A stretch of 64,000 nt of DNA from Kitagawia praeruptora. Its lineage: Eukaryota > Streptophyta > Magnoliopsida > Apiales > Apiaceae. Positions 11,201 through 20,480 of this stretch are shown in pieces. A program made the position numbers and the translations under genes. Within the stretch, counting starts at the first letter, position 1; every line of letters begins with the position of its first letter. The stretch spans positions 42,659,501 through 42,723,500 of the forward strand of contig CM075344.1 in the NCBI GenBank assembly GCA_037693485.1, read 5' to 3'. A model generated the notes under the pieces. That model saw only the letters and a program-made list of their open reading frames with translations, made no database searches and had not been told where the DNA came from.

Positions 11201-12771
11201 CAGAGTTTGAGATAAAGGCTTCCCCTGTGAAGAAACAAGTGGCTTTGCCTGAGATTCAAAGATTAGAAGACATCTCAAATGGTGAAAGGCAAGCCAGGAT
11301 AGAAGCTTTGGAAAAGATAAACAAGGAGGCTAATGACAGAATTCTAAGGACAGAGAGGATGATCAATGAATCAATTGCATCAACTTTGTTCCTTAATGCT
11401 CAATCTTCTGCTCCAACAATATCAACCACAATCATGAAGGTGCTCACTCCAAGGGTTGTGGCTCCTACATTCTATGATGCTGAGCCATCATTTGTCAAAG
11501 AGTTTGAACCAGCTATCAAAACCAGAGCCTACTCACCACCAAAGGAAAATGGGAAGAACAAGCTTCAATTGGACTACCCATTTCCCAAGAATGATGAAGA
11601 AAAGCTAATGGGAAAAACAATTATGGAGTTCAAAGTTCAGACAAATAAGAGTGTAAGAGATTGGATGGCTGTAATCATGAGGAATGGAAAAGTATTAAAT
11701 ATATCCAACAGTCATCCTAGATTTGTGGAAGCTAAAAGAGAAGAAGTCTCCAGAATCCAAAGGGAAGCCCATCCAAGTACAGAAAATCAACATGAAAACT
11801 CAGAAGAGAAGCAAGCCAGGCTAGCTCAAGAGTTAATGGATGAGGTAGAGGTTGAAATGAAGGAACCTGAGGAAGTTCCCAAAATCAAACCTAGAAGAAG
11901 GAAAGCTAAAACCAAGAGGGTTCTTTCTCCAGAACCCTCTCCAGAAAAAGAAACAATTGGTTCACCAGTACCTATGTCTGCACTAGTAATCGACCCAACT
12001 GTAAACTTTCATGGTGACCCCATAAGGCCTAAAGAGGAACCAGTGAATTTTGATTCAATTGAAGTTCCTTCATTCTTGCTTAATCCAAAACAGAAGAAAA
12101 GGGCTCCAAAGAAGCAACTTTCAAAGGGACCAGTTCAAGTTGCTAGGGTACCTGCCATTGTCAAACAACCAATCCTGGAAAACAAAGAAGACTTTATCTA
12201 TCAGGCAGAAATTGAAGAATACTCTGACATGAATCTATTTTTGGATGAATTGTCAGAAGTAAGAGGAATTGACAAGTACAAGAATCAGCCTGAGAGATTA
12301 GTGTTTGTCTACAAGGGAGGAAGTCAGAGGACATGGCCACTAAAGAAGGTTCTTGGAGAAAATTATCATACATTGACCAGAGTGTTCTCAGCTTTCAAGA
12401 GACACACAGGGTTCTCTGAGATAGCCAGAAGGGAGATAATTAGCAGAATAGAAGAAATAAGGAGAGAATGGAACTCACCCTCAAGTCTACCAAAGAAAAT
12501 GAAGATCCCTTATAATGGACAGAAAATCCACATTCAACCCTTTTGGATGATGGAGTTCAGGGATAATGAGGGCACTAGGAGATTCTTCAGGTTAGAAGAC
12601 CAACTGTCAAAGGCTAGTTCTGACTACCTGAGATGGTTACAACTAAAGCTAAATCCAAAGGTTGTTGAAGAAGATACCTTCTATAGGCAACTTCAAGTGC
12701 AAATTGAGTCCAACTCTACCAAGGAAGGAAAGTCAAGGGTGCAGCCAACCAGAGAGAGGAAACCTCATTAA
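8287..12771 (+). CDS. Sirevirus third ORF ('env-like' position), 1494 aa, function unknown
   Basis: An intact ORF between pol and the 3' LTR, the place where Sireviruses carry an 'env-like' gene. The start is the first ATG after a CT-rich leader. Residues 1-245 form a helical, globular-looking block (TPLIHEVIEEMW ... FSLKGKNYVVNSDVLTACLKLP). This recalls the N-terminal domain annotated as 'putative plant transposon protein' in many plant proteins; that resemblance is from memory. Residues 260-760 are Ser/Thr/Pro-rich and probably disordered, with seven exact TCAACGGAT-type copies at codons 532-578 read as STD and PLT. Coiled-coil-like stretches lie near 810-960 and 1000-1035. A basic run, KPRRRKAKTKRV (from K1201), looks like a nuclear signal. 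A more ordered block, about 1300-1494, ends the protein. I see no signal peptide and only one short hydrophobic run (SMLIMLCMLL, near 164). An envelope role is therefore not supported by the sequence; a nuclear or structural role is equally open. Confidence 0.85.
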   Translation: MAPIVKMMSSTGFTYEKNNFAAFVDTVNAPEAYHTMMNFVKKCKLSHAMTATTPLIHEVIEEMWASAEFNGTDGTLAFSLKGKNYVVNSDVLTACLKLPENNCLKEPSNAEIVTMLNSINYTLSTENLGKIVRKGMVKEWSYLCDAFIKTFSGKISNFDAVTNSMLIMLCMLLTDKFYNFGTLVMYEIAAKLGKKETRGKNVYFARFLMLLALHVSENELSIANPDSKFNCFVQEKRVLSDLIRMNLNAEVQLVYLPIIQVTVSNPELPISNPQISLPSSVTMESVTVTKQAPTKVTKSKVPKPQSKRQTSGVSQKASVAKITKALEGSVKVVVSGEGQGEHQRSPKDKEGKASAHNISVSQKSVNEPTSQFLATSSQQGVTTNLSFISGTQHKRARDTDSSPSKTYGRRVKSKTIGESQGAHTVQQTVPSQIQFDVTSINVESQPLDLNLQIDTHFDPPSPTPSLDVDMISTSIPDSPSLKFMEKPHSTIGGHPLLDDLLGHQSSIPEFTTLSVASSLKSITTDSVLVFTSTDTRLPSSTDILHPLTSVSSSTDMSSTNYPLTAITTTSTDIPYPLTTLSTTAKCDIPMSTVEEFVVIETLLGMREGSERLPCEQAKGEKINERLTISSGQAKGELESSTLVGEGEGVRGVSQGEPLMQEKRDERREGTTGEIRQEESVIASELMEVNEASKEMEFRQEYQSVIDSISLDPETFTHPVSAYQVMAQQGNVEAEEAMHLVHTSESLQRAKEALQTLSPNAGSEEFGSYDSHSSDGEDINEDETPGWMFSNATELGHLNVEIMKQYQSAKAEHQTAEPQRKTVLEQVMASLKLQKMQSVIQRTQQEEVQSAIREMKIALDARIEALAPTTTQKVLSSKLLKEDSLAKSVQLLSSRVDSMESQLHTIIANQTKQTQLLEMLLAASTPTLDANKKGEKMGTSTEAATSTGQFQATSSEIAHIEGEQQPIVVVNPTEFEIKASPVKKQVALPEIQRLEDISNGERQARIEALEKINKEANDRILRTERMINESIASTLFLNAQSSAPTISTTIMKVLTPRVVAPTFYDAEPSFVKEFEPAIKTRAYSPPKENGKNKLQLDYPFPKNDEEKLMGKTIMEFKVQTNKSVRDWMAVIMRNGKVLNISNSHPRFVEAKREEVSRIQREAHPSTENQHENSEEKQARLAQELMDEVEVEMKEPEEVPKIKPRRRKAKTKRVLSPEPSPEKETIGSPVPMSALVIDPTVNFHGDPIRPKEEPVNFDSIEVPSFLLNPKQKKRAPKKQLSKGPVQVARVPAIVKQPILENKEDFIYQAEIEEYSDMNLFLDELSEVRGIDKYKNQPERLVFVYKGGSQRTWPLKKVLGENYHTLTRVFSAFKRHTGFSEIARREIISRIEEIRREWNSPSSLPKKMKIPYNGQKIHIQPFWMMEFRDNEGTRRFFRLEDQLSKASSDYLRWLQLKLNPKVVEEDTFYRQLQVQIESNSTKEGKSRVQPTRERKPH

Positions 12772-12935
12772 TCTGCTCAATCTAAAGGAGCACATCTCTG
12801 ATAAGTTTCTTAAAGCTTTCTGTTTTTAATTTTTGTAGCTTAATACAATGTTTGCATACTGAAGTGTGTATATATCGTTAGGAATGTTTTGTTATCATCA
12901 AGGTTATGAATTTATGCTTTATAGCCATCAAGTAT

Positions 12936-12949
12936 AAATTGGGGGAGAT
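12936..12949 (+). promoter_or_regulatory. Polypurine tract of the Sirevirus
   Basis: AAATTGGGGGAGAT directly precedes the 3' LTR start (TGTTAGG at 12950). It is the expected plus-strand primer in reverse transcription. Confidence 0.85.
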
Positions 12950-13932
12950 TGTTAGGAATATGTTGTAGTTGATGATAACTTAACATTCAAGCAAAATTGT
13001 ATAAGTCAAGTTTTGTAACTGTCAACGGATAAGACCTTATAACTCTATCCGTTGACAGGTAGCTCATCAACGGATGAGGTTTTGTAGCATACTGCAATAT
13101 CTCTATTTATCAGTTGATAGTGTCTTTATTCAGAGTCATGTTGACCATCAATGGATAGGCAGAATAGGGTAGCCAATTGTAAATAAGCTATGCTATGTAA
13201 TTCTGTCTAAGTGAAAATGTATCAACGGATGAGAACAGAGCTCTATCAACGGATACAACTCAAATCTACTCGATCAACGGATACAGCTCAAACTACCATC
13301 AACGGATAAGTAGACACAACATCAACGGATAATCATTGTCACTTTATCCTATGCTAGGAATTAGCAGTTGATAAGGACAGGTTTGACTGACAGATCACAT
13401 GGGTTGATAGTAGGTATAAAAAGCAATATGGCAGCCATACTTTGGAAACACAGAAGAAAGAAGCATTCCATATACACAGTACATACAAGAAAGGTGCAGG
13501 GGACATATCTGTTCACAAGGACAACCTTTCGGCTACATGTGGATTTGGAGTGGAGTAGCAAGTCAACTTGAATTAGATTAATATTATCTTATTCCTGTAG
13601 TACTTGTAAACTTGGAATATATAACCAAGTGTAGCAACTCTTTAGTTAGTAAGAAAACATACACATTTGCTTAGGGTTTCTTGAATATCTTTAGAAGCAA
13701 AGAGTTGTAAACACAGAAGCTGTGTACACTTGTATCACAGGGTTTTCTTCGAATAAAAGTCTCAGGTGGTACATTTAACCACCTGATTTTTTATGTGTTT
13801 GTGAACCATTTCTTATTCAGCAATTATTTCCTTATAGATTTCTGTGGTTTTTATCAGAAATTTATAATAATCAAGAATTGTATTCAACCCCCCCCTTCTA
13901 CAATTATACAAGTGTGTAATCTGGGAATAACA
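12950..13932 (+). repeat. 3' LTR of the Sirevirus
   Basis: Same length (983 bp) as the 5' LTR, with three base differences seen by eye and no indel. All eight exact TCAACGGAT-type copies are conserved (left positions plus 11982). The TATA box falls at 13415-13422, so this LTR could drive outward transcription into the right flank. Confidence 0.96.
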
Positions 13933-13937
13933 AGTTG

Positions 13938-16900
13938 CATTTTAGGTTGCAAACACCATATTATTGAAAAAAGGTTTTGCAACGTGAGTATTTTTGGAAA
14001 AATCCTAAAATAAATATCATCAATTTAATGTTGTTTGTAGACATTACTTTGTTGTTCTTTCAACAAAGATTGAAAAAAAAATATATAAAAATTTATAAAT
14101 CATATTACAAAGCATCGCACGGGTATAAAGCTGGTAATAATTAAATTTATGACACCATTAGTGACTCAAGAAATCATATATATATATATAAAGGATATAT
14201 ATTTTTGTGGATAATACTTTTGAGCTATTAAGCATTGATTATTAGCGTACCCAAATATATCTTGTTTTATCTTTCGTTTAATTAATTATTTTTTGAATTG
14301 GATCATATATATATCGTTATTAGTGCATTTAGTTTTCGCAATGCAAAATAGTTGACATTGAAATAATAAAATATTACAATTGTAATCTTAAATATGATCT
14401 TAAAAAATTATTAATTAAAATAAATAAAAATGTTTATATTCATATTAAAAAATAAATTTATTATTATTTACAGATATTTATTAATATTATATCATGTATT
14501 ATTAATATTTTTTATCTTTTTAAATAGTTATAAGATAAAGTAATCTTAATTTTATAATTTATACGTTTATATGATTAACAATTAAATATGGTATGTCAAT
14601 TCAAAATAAATATCAATTATTGTACCATCACGTCACGCATACAAATTTTTATCAAATTTTTTTTTAAACGAATATATAATAAAGAAATTTTCTTATATAT
14701 AAATTGTAAATTAAGTGTATGTGTCTACCTAACATATAAAAGTATATCAAGTCATGATATACTTTTTTTTAATGTTTTTCGTTACGTGTTTCCGACACAT
14801 TTGAAATATAAGTACAGTAAAAAACATATAAGCCACCAAAGTAAATTACATTATTTTGTCCGAAATTACTTAAATATATATTAAATTATTGCATAATATT
14901 AAACCGAAAACATAACATAATATAAAAAACATACTTTAAATAGTTCGAGTTAATGACTCTCACGTACTATTAGACTTTGTTTATATTCATAAAAATATAG
15001 TTTTTATAAAAATAAATTACATTATTTTAGAAAATATCTCAATATTTTTTTTTGGTGTTAAATGTAGTACAATGGACCTTAATTGGAAAAATATTACATT
15101 GTAAATTTTTATTATGTTCATCATTTAATGAAAATTATTATTAACAAAAATTAATTTTATCTAATTATACATGTGAATGTAACTTGATATTCTCTTATGC
15201 ATTTTGTCATATGAAAATTGTTTTTACTATTATGGATCTAAATTAAATTGTGTTAAAGTTAATAATAAGAAAAAGTTTAAAAAAATATTTTCGATCATAC
15301 TTTTATTTAGTATAGAATACCATGCGGTGAAGCAATCCCAATTTTTTTTACCAATCTATGTAAAATTTATTAAATATAAAAACTTATTTGATTTACTTAA
15401 TTGTTTTTTAATGAAATTCGATCAAAATAGTCGTTTACAAGTATATTTTTTACTTAATATTATTCTAAATAATTATATAGTAGAATGTTACTCGACATCG
15501 TCTCACGACGACGTCTCGCATTTTATTAAATAAAAATTATTATTATTATTATTAGATAATTTTTTAATTAAAATAAAATAAATATAATTATATATGATGT
15601 TATGCCTACAAAGAAATTATAGTGTAAGTACTTTTTTTTATCTAAGATTTTAATTTTATTTTAGACTCTGCTAGCATTAAATTATATAGTTTTGGTGTCT
15701 TTAAGATTGTAACTTTAAGATGCTTGTCACGCTAGAATTTATAAATAAGATCTTATGTTTAAAGGCAGGTTGTACGCGTTATAGTGTTATGTCCAAAAAT
15801 ATTATTTAAAGAAACTCATACATTTCAAAGTAAAAAATTCTGAGTTTCTTAAATGGTGGTATCTAGTAATGTTATAATAAAGAGTTGTAGCTATTAATTT
15901 AAAAACCGCAATTTTTTCTTTTTAGGAAAAAGTTAATAATAAATATCTTTATTTCTAAATAAAATATTTTATTGGGAAAAAACATGAGCATGAACTCAAA
16001 ACACTTATCACAACCATTTTCACATAATTTAACATGTCAAAGACTTATTAATAATGGTGGTCACCACGAAAATCGGGAAAAGGCATAGAATTGTAGAGCA
16101 TCAAGATGTTATTGATTGAATTGTATACTCCCACTTAGTAGCTTAAATCCTGGATCAGAATTCCTTAAGAGACTTGTAACAACAAACCCAGTATATGATC
16201 ATCACTTTAACAGGTAACAATTGGAGAAAGATTAATGAATGAATTGCATTAAGTAGAATAAGTACAACAGGGTTCTCTAATAATTAACCAAGTGCAAATA
16301 GTTAACTTTGAACATGTCAGTTTATCTTGACATCGATCTTGCCTAATGGAATAACATGAAACTTATTCTAGAACAAATGCTGGTGTAATTTCCACTTGAT
16401 TGGCCAATTAAGTCCAAAGGTTGTTGGAGGTTCAGCAATCTCTAGCACTGACAAGGTTGTCTCAAAAACACTACATGATTAAAGCGCATACATGGCAGCC
16501 TTATAGGCAACATCTAATCAATGTTGAACCATAACTGAAAAAATAACAAACAAAAGACTCAAAATCCCACTTAGTCCTGGAAGAAATGTCAACAACTTCA
16601 TCTAATTCTATCGGAATCCGAGCTTGCTAAACTCACTGATTCATAATAACTTGGAACAATCACATTGTTTTCAAACCCAAATGCAAACTCTTCTTCCAGG
16701 ACCTCATTTCTTGTTGATGATCCCTGCTTGATTTGTTCAACAAATGACAAATTCTCAATTACCTTGGAGATATTTTCCACCTACTCCACCATTTTTTTTT
16801 CATTTTGAGAAATCCGTCATCAATATGAAAAACATATAATCTAAAAAACATGTTAACCCATATTAATCTCAGCAACATTAGAAGAGGACCCAAATCAGTT

Positions 16901-18301
16901 ATGCCATCTACCCGATCATAAGTGCAAGCTTCATTGACACTAACTGCCTCACGTTTATAGAAAATCTAATTATAAGAATGAAATCTAATTATAGTATGAA
17001 GACTAAATTATAGAAAAGCTTTCACTTTTGTCAAAACTCGAATCATGTATTGTTCCACCATAGTGGACTCTCTGCTAGCTAGTTTTAAACTTCCTTTTGT
17101 CTTGCACTTGTAAGGAACACTAACACTTTTTTGAGTTGTAATCTTTGCTTGTGTCTTGTATTTTTACATGATCATGTGCATTACTCTTAAACTATTTTTC
17201 ACATAAGTGTCCTGGCACTATCAATATTGCTAAACAAAAGCATATGGATGCTAAACAAAAACTTTCATATTATTATTAGTTACTAACCGAACTTTTGTCA
17301 AAACTTTACCAAAATAGAGAAAGATCATTTTCTGATTTAAAATATTGTCCTGCATAATCAAGGTCTAAATATTAGAATAAATACCACTTAAAACAATATA
17401 TATAATCCAAATATATCTTCACCCGTCTATATAAATAATATAAAACATCAAACTATTTAGAAGATGAATTGAGTCAAAGATAGTTTTACTAAAAAAAAAA
17501 GGGCACCGGCTTCTAATACCAAGAAGTGATGCAGTCTTGTTTCAGAACAAAGATAACAAAAAGAAAAAAAAGACACATATAGAGAAACTAAATGCCAAGA
17601 AGTGATTCAACATTGGTTTTATCCAAAGCTAAAGGATAATTAAGTATTTAGTATACAGGTTTTTAGCATCATCAGAATCATCAACACCGAGACTCCACAT
17701 TTAGGTAACCTGGGTCATTGGCCAAAAAAAATAACAATCTAGTGCTATTTTCACAGTAGTCAATTTAATTTAACGAAAAAACGGCCAACTTACACATATT
17801 GATTAAGTAGTTCTTAAGATTTCCACCCCTAGTAGCAGCAACCAACCTCGCACATGATTGAGATCTCCTTCAAACACCAAAATATTTTTCTTTGTAAATT
17901 AAATGTTTCTTTGTAACTTAAATCTTCATCATCTGAGATGGTGTACCTGACATAGTAGCTTCTGACATTGATAAAAGTAGCCAGGATGTTTCCACTTGCC
18001 TCTAAACCTTTACAGAACATGATGTTTCCAGAATATGGATCTGTATGAAAGTAGCAGACATAAAGTTAGCAGAAATCACATTAAATCCTGGATGTTTATA
18101 TAAATAAACTCATTTTATCCTCTCTAATTTCTATAATTTAGTGTCTATAAAATTCTTTCCAAATTTTCAGCATTAATGCATTGACATAAAAGTTAACAGA
18201 TAGGTAAAAGTTATCATAGTAAACAGCTTGGTACCAAATTTGGCACCCAAAGCTTTATTTAATTTTATGGAAACTTTTCACCTTTGTCGAGTATTATATA
18301 C
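13938..18301. other. AT-rich intergenic DNA, no recognised gene
   Basis: Very AT-rich from 13938 to about 16000, with short homopolymers and a small (TTA)n run near 15538-15555. From about 16060 to 18060 the base composition is more balanced and gene-like. A 60-codon minus-strand open stretch at 16598-16780 (SFVEQIKQGSSTRNEVLEEE) matches nothing I recognise. A 63-codon one at 17829-18020 holds YTISDDEDLSYK. These may be remnants of an old gene or captured fragments; I cannot assign them. Confidence 0.4.
14112..14134 (+). mobile_element. Degenerate Helitron 3' end
   Basis: GCATCGCACGGGTATAAAGC followed by TGG closely matches the 3' end of the Helitron finishing at 42798, but ends CTGG instead of CTAG, and its small hairpin is damaged. 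No matching TC-type 5' end was seen, so only the terminus is recognisable. Confidence 0.4.
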
Positions 18302-18303
18302 TA

Positions 18304-18548
18304 CTCCCTCCGTCCCTCTTGATTCTTTACGTTTGAGGACCAGTTTCCGGCACGGATTTTAAGGTGCATTTTAAGGATAGTTCTATAATTTATTTTTGAT
18401 AATTTTTTTTATATAAAAATAGAACAATCCTATTTTTATACAAAAAAAAATATCAAAAATAAGTTATAGAACTATCCTTAAAATGGACCTTAAAATGCGT
18501 GTCAGACACACACTTTTTTATGTAAAGAAATTGGTGGGACAGAGAGAG
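18304..18548. mobile_element. Stowaway-like MITE, copy 1 (245 bp)
   Basis: It begins CTCCCTCCGTCCC and ends GGGACAGAGAGAG, with TA on each side (18302-18303 and 18549-18550), as expected for Tc1/mariner-derived Stowaway MITEs. Much of the element is an inverted repeat around its centre (AAGGATAGTTCTATAA against TTATAGAACTATCCTT), so the RNA would fold into a long hairpin. A relative lies at 43009-43242. Confidence 0.85.
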
Positions 18549-18704
18549 TATCAATTTTATACTATCTTATAACAATTGCAGTTTCATCTTATAACAACTA
18601 TCAGATGGAAACTCATATTTTAAAAAACATTAAATTCATAGAGAAAGAATGGATTGAAGGACTAAAAAATGAACTCATATTTTAAGTCCTCTCACAGGAC
18701 CATA

Positions 18705-18782
18705 CTTCTATGGCAAAGGTCCAAGGCATATTTACAGCTTCTGCATGTCTAAGCCTGATTTGTTAAAATGTATTTTTAGGTG
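18705..18782 (+). repeat. Segment duplicated at 20431-20480 plus 21927-21950
   Basis: The stretch starting TTCTATGGCAAAGGTCCAAG and ending TGTTAAAATGTATTTTTAGG occurs uninterrupted here. It recurs 1.7 kb downstream, split by a 1.4-kb insertion. The uninterrupted copy therefore serves as an empty-site reference for the insertion at 20481-21926. It is open in one frame (FYGKGPRHIYSFCMSK), but I do not recognise a protein. Confidence 0.6.
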
Positions 18783-19101
18783 ATGTCAAACCTAATGCAG
18801 GCTGCCTTTTATTAATGGTTACTAATTAATATAGAAGGCTAAATAAAAACTTTCATAAAATTTAAAAGGATTTTTTTAAAAAAAACACAATACGAACCAT
18901 TCCTTTATAAAAAAGGACTTTCCTCTCCTAATAGCTTAACACAAATGTTTTTTACTGCTAAGCTTTTAGTTAAGTACTTTTATAGATGTTTTTGTTTGGC
19001 GGAGCTAGGGAAAAATGGCAGGATACTCCAAAAGAATGATATGCGGGGAGTGTGAAATTGAGAACTACTCTTTCTAAATAGCACCTATTGGTTTTAGTAA
19101 C

Positions 19102-20187
19102 TGTTGTGAGAGGAATTTGGTACAACACTTCGAGAGAATATCGCTGGAATAACAGATGAATCGCTTGATTTCCGGCTGCAGAATCGGCGTTCAAGCGTTT
19201 ACAACCCGGCGTTCAACTGCCAGAGTGGGCGGTTGTTTGTAATGATTTTGGGACTGAGTTTGCAAGGTCACCGGACAGCAAGGATGGAGTAATTCCTACT
19301 CAGTCGATCCCAGCTGCCAGAGATGTGTATTGCTCAAGTTTTCTACATGATCCATGTAGAGTCAAGTGAGATTCAACCCTTGCAAAGTCCTACATATCCT
19401 ATATTTATAGGAATCAAGTCCCATGTAGTTCTAGGGTTTTGGACTCCTTGTTGATAGCCCAGCCACATTCTGATAAGCCTTATCCTCCTGACCATGTTGA
19501 TCCATTTGTTATTTTTGTTGATGAAGAAGAGTCCTAGCTCCCTTAGGACACTGCCTGAACCATGGCCTTCCGCTGTACAGCCGCCTATATATATACACAA
19601 TGTATATATCACATATGTTTTATATTTATCTTCCTCAACTGAACTGATCTAGTTAATTATCCCAGATGACATGATTATCCAGTAGTTATCCATCCATAAA
19701 ACCATAGTTATCTTCATATTTATATGATTTTCCATCATATATCCGCATATATATACATAATCCATGTATATATGATGATTATCCACGATTCCAGAGGTTG
19801 TTGGGTCGTCCCTGATGTTTAGGAGTTATCCAAAAGTCAATTAGAGTGATATATATCCGTTCTCCTACAATTTAGGAGGCTGCTGGGCCAATTTCCGCGG
19901 ACTATCGGGGTACGAGTGTGAACCCCTGCCTGGAAGCCCTTCACCTGTATGAACCCCTATCAGGCCTCCCATACAGCAGTACCTCCATCTGGGGTTCAGA
20001 CACCTGAACCTCTGCATGAATGAACCCCGAATCAGATGCCAGAATCTTCATCTTTCAGTATATTTCCAAGGCATAATGGGCCAAAACATCCATACCTAGT
20101 CCAGCCTATCCATCCATATCCACATTACTCAAACTCGTGACCTTAATTGGCCTTAAATCAAGCCCAAGGCAAATTTTGGGCACAACA
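19102..20187 (-). mobile_element. Solo LTR (1086 bp) with TSD GTAAC
   Basis: The segment starts TGTTGTGAGAGG and ends GGGCACAACA. It is flanked by a perfect 5-bp duplication GTAAC (19097-19101 and 20188-20192), with no internal domain, so it is a solo LTR left by LTR-LTR recombination. The minus strand is the likely sense. Read that way it opens TGTTGTGCCCAAAATTTGCC, has a CTATAAATATAGG box about 790 bp in, and ends CTCTCACAACA. Superfamily is probably Ty3/gypsy, from the style of its ends; that is inference. Confidence 0.85.
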
Positions 20188-20480
20188 GTAACTTTTGTTG
20201 GTTGGATTTTAAAAAATAACAATTGAGGGAATCAAACCCATGGTTCTTAAAAAATGCTCTCTAATGTGGCATTCACTGCTACTTGGGATTTGCCAACAAT
20301 TATACAAAAAATAGTTTAGTCTGAAATCCAGGGTACTCGAAGGGATATTCTCGGTTCTAAGTAGCTACGCCCTTGGATGTGATTATAGATTTAAAACAAT
20401 TCATTTATAACTAATCTTAATTTGATTCTATATTTCTATGGCAGGTCCAGGCCATATTTACAGCTTCCGCAGGTCTAAGC

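Larger units (their letters stand above)
968..13932 (+). mobile_element. Complete Sirevirus-type Ty1/copia LTR retrotransposon
   Basis: Two 983-bp LTRs (968-1950 and 12950-13932), each starting TGTTAGG and ending AATAACA, enclose an initiator-Met primer site, gag, pol, a long third ORF and a G-rich polypurine tract. The insertion is flanked by a perfect 5-bp duplication, AGTTG, at 963-967 and 13933-13937. Domain order in pol is protease, integrase, reverse transcriptase, RNase H, which is the Ty1/copia order. A large Gag with a coiled coil, plus an extra ORF between pol and the 3' LTR, places it in the Sirevirus (SIRE1/Maximus) lineage. Only three base differences separate the LTRs by eye (near 1184, 1490 and 1619 of the left copy). 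At the commonly used grass rate of 1.3e-8 per site per year that is roughly 0.1 million years. Pol is broken once, so this copy should need pol supplied in trans. Confidence 0.97.

Noticed and set aside
8287..12771. Calling ORF3 a retroviral envelope protein
   Set aside because: No signal peptide or clear membrane anchor is visible; only its position between pol and the 3' LTR supports the label.
17829..18020. Possible CAND1-like exon (YTISDDEDLSYK)
   Set aside because: Only about seven residues match the remembered DDED-x-S-(W/Y)K string and the following residues do not; too weak to call.
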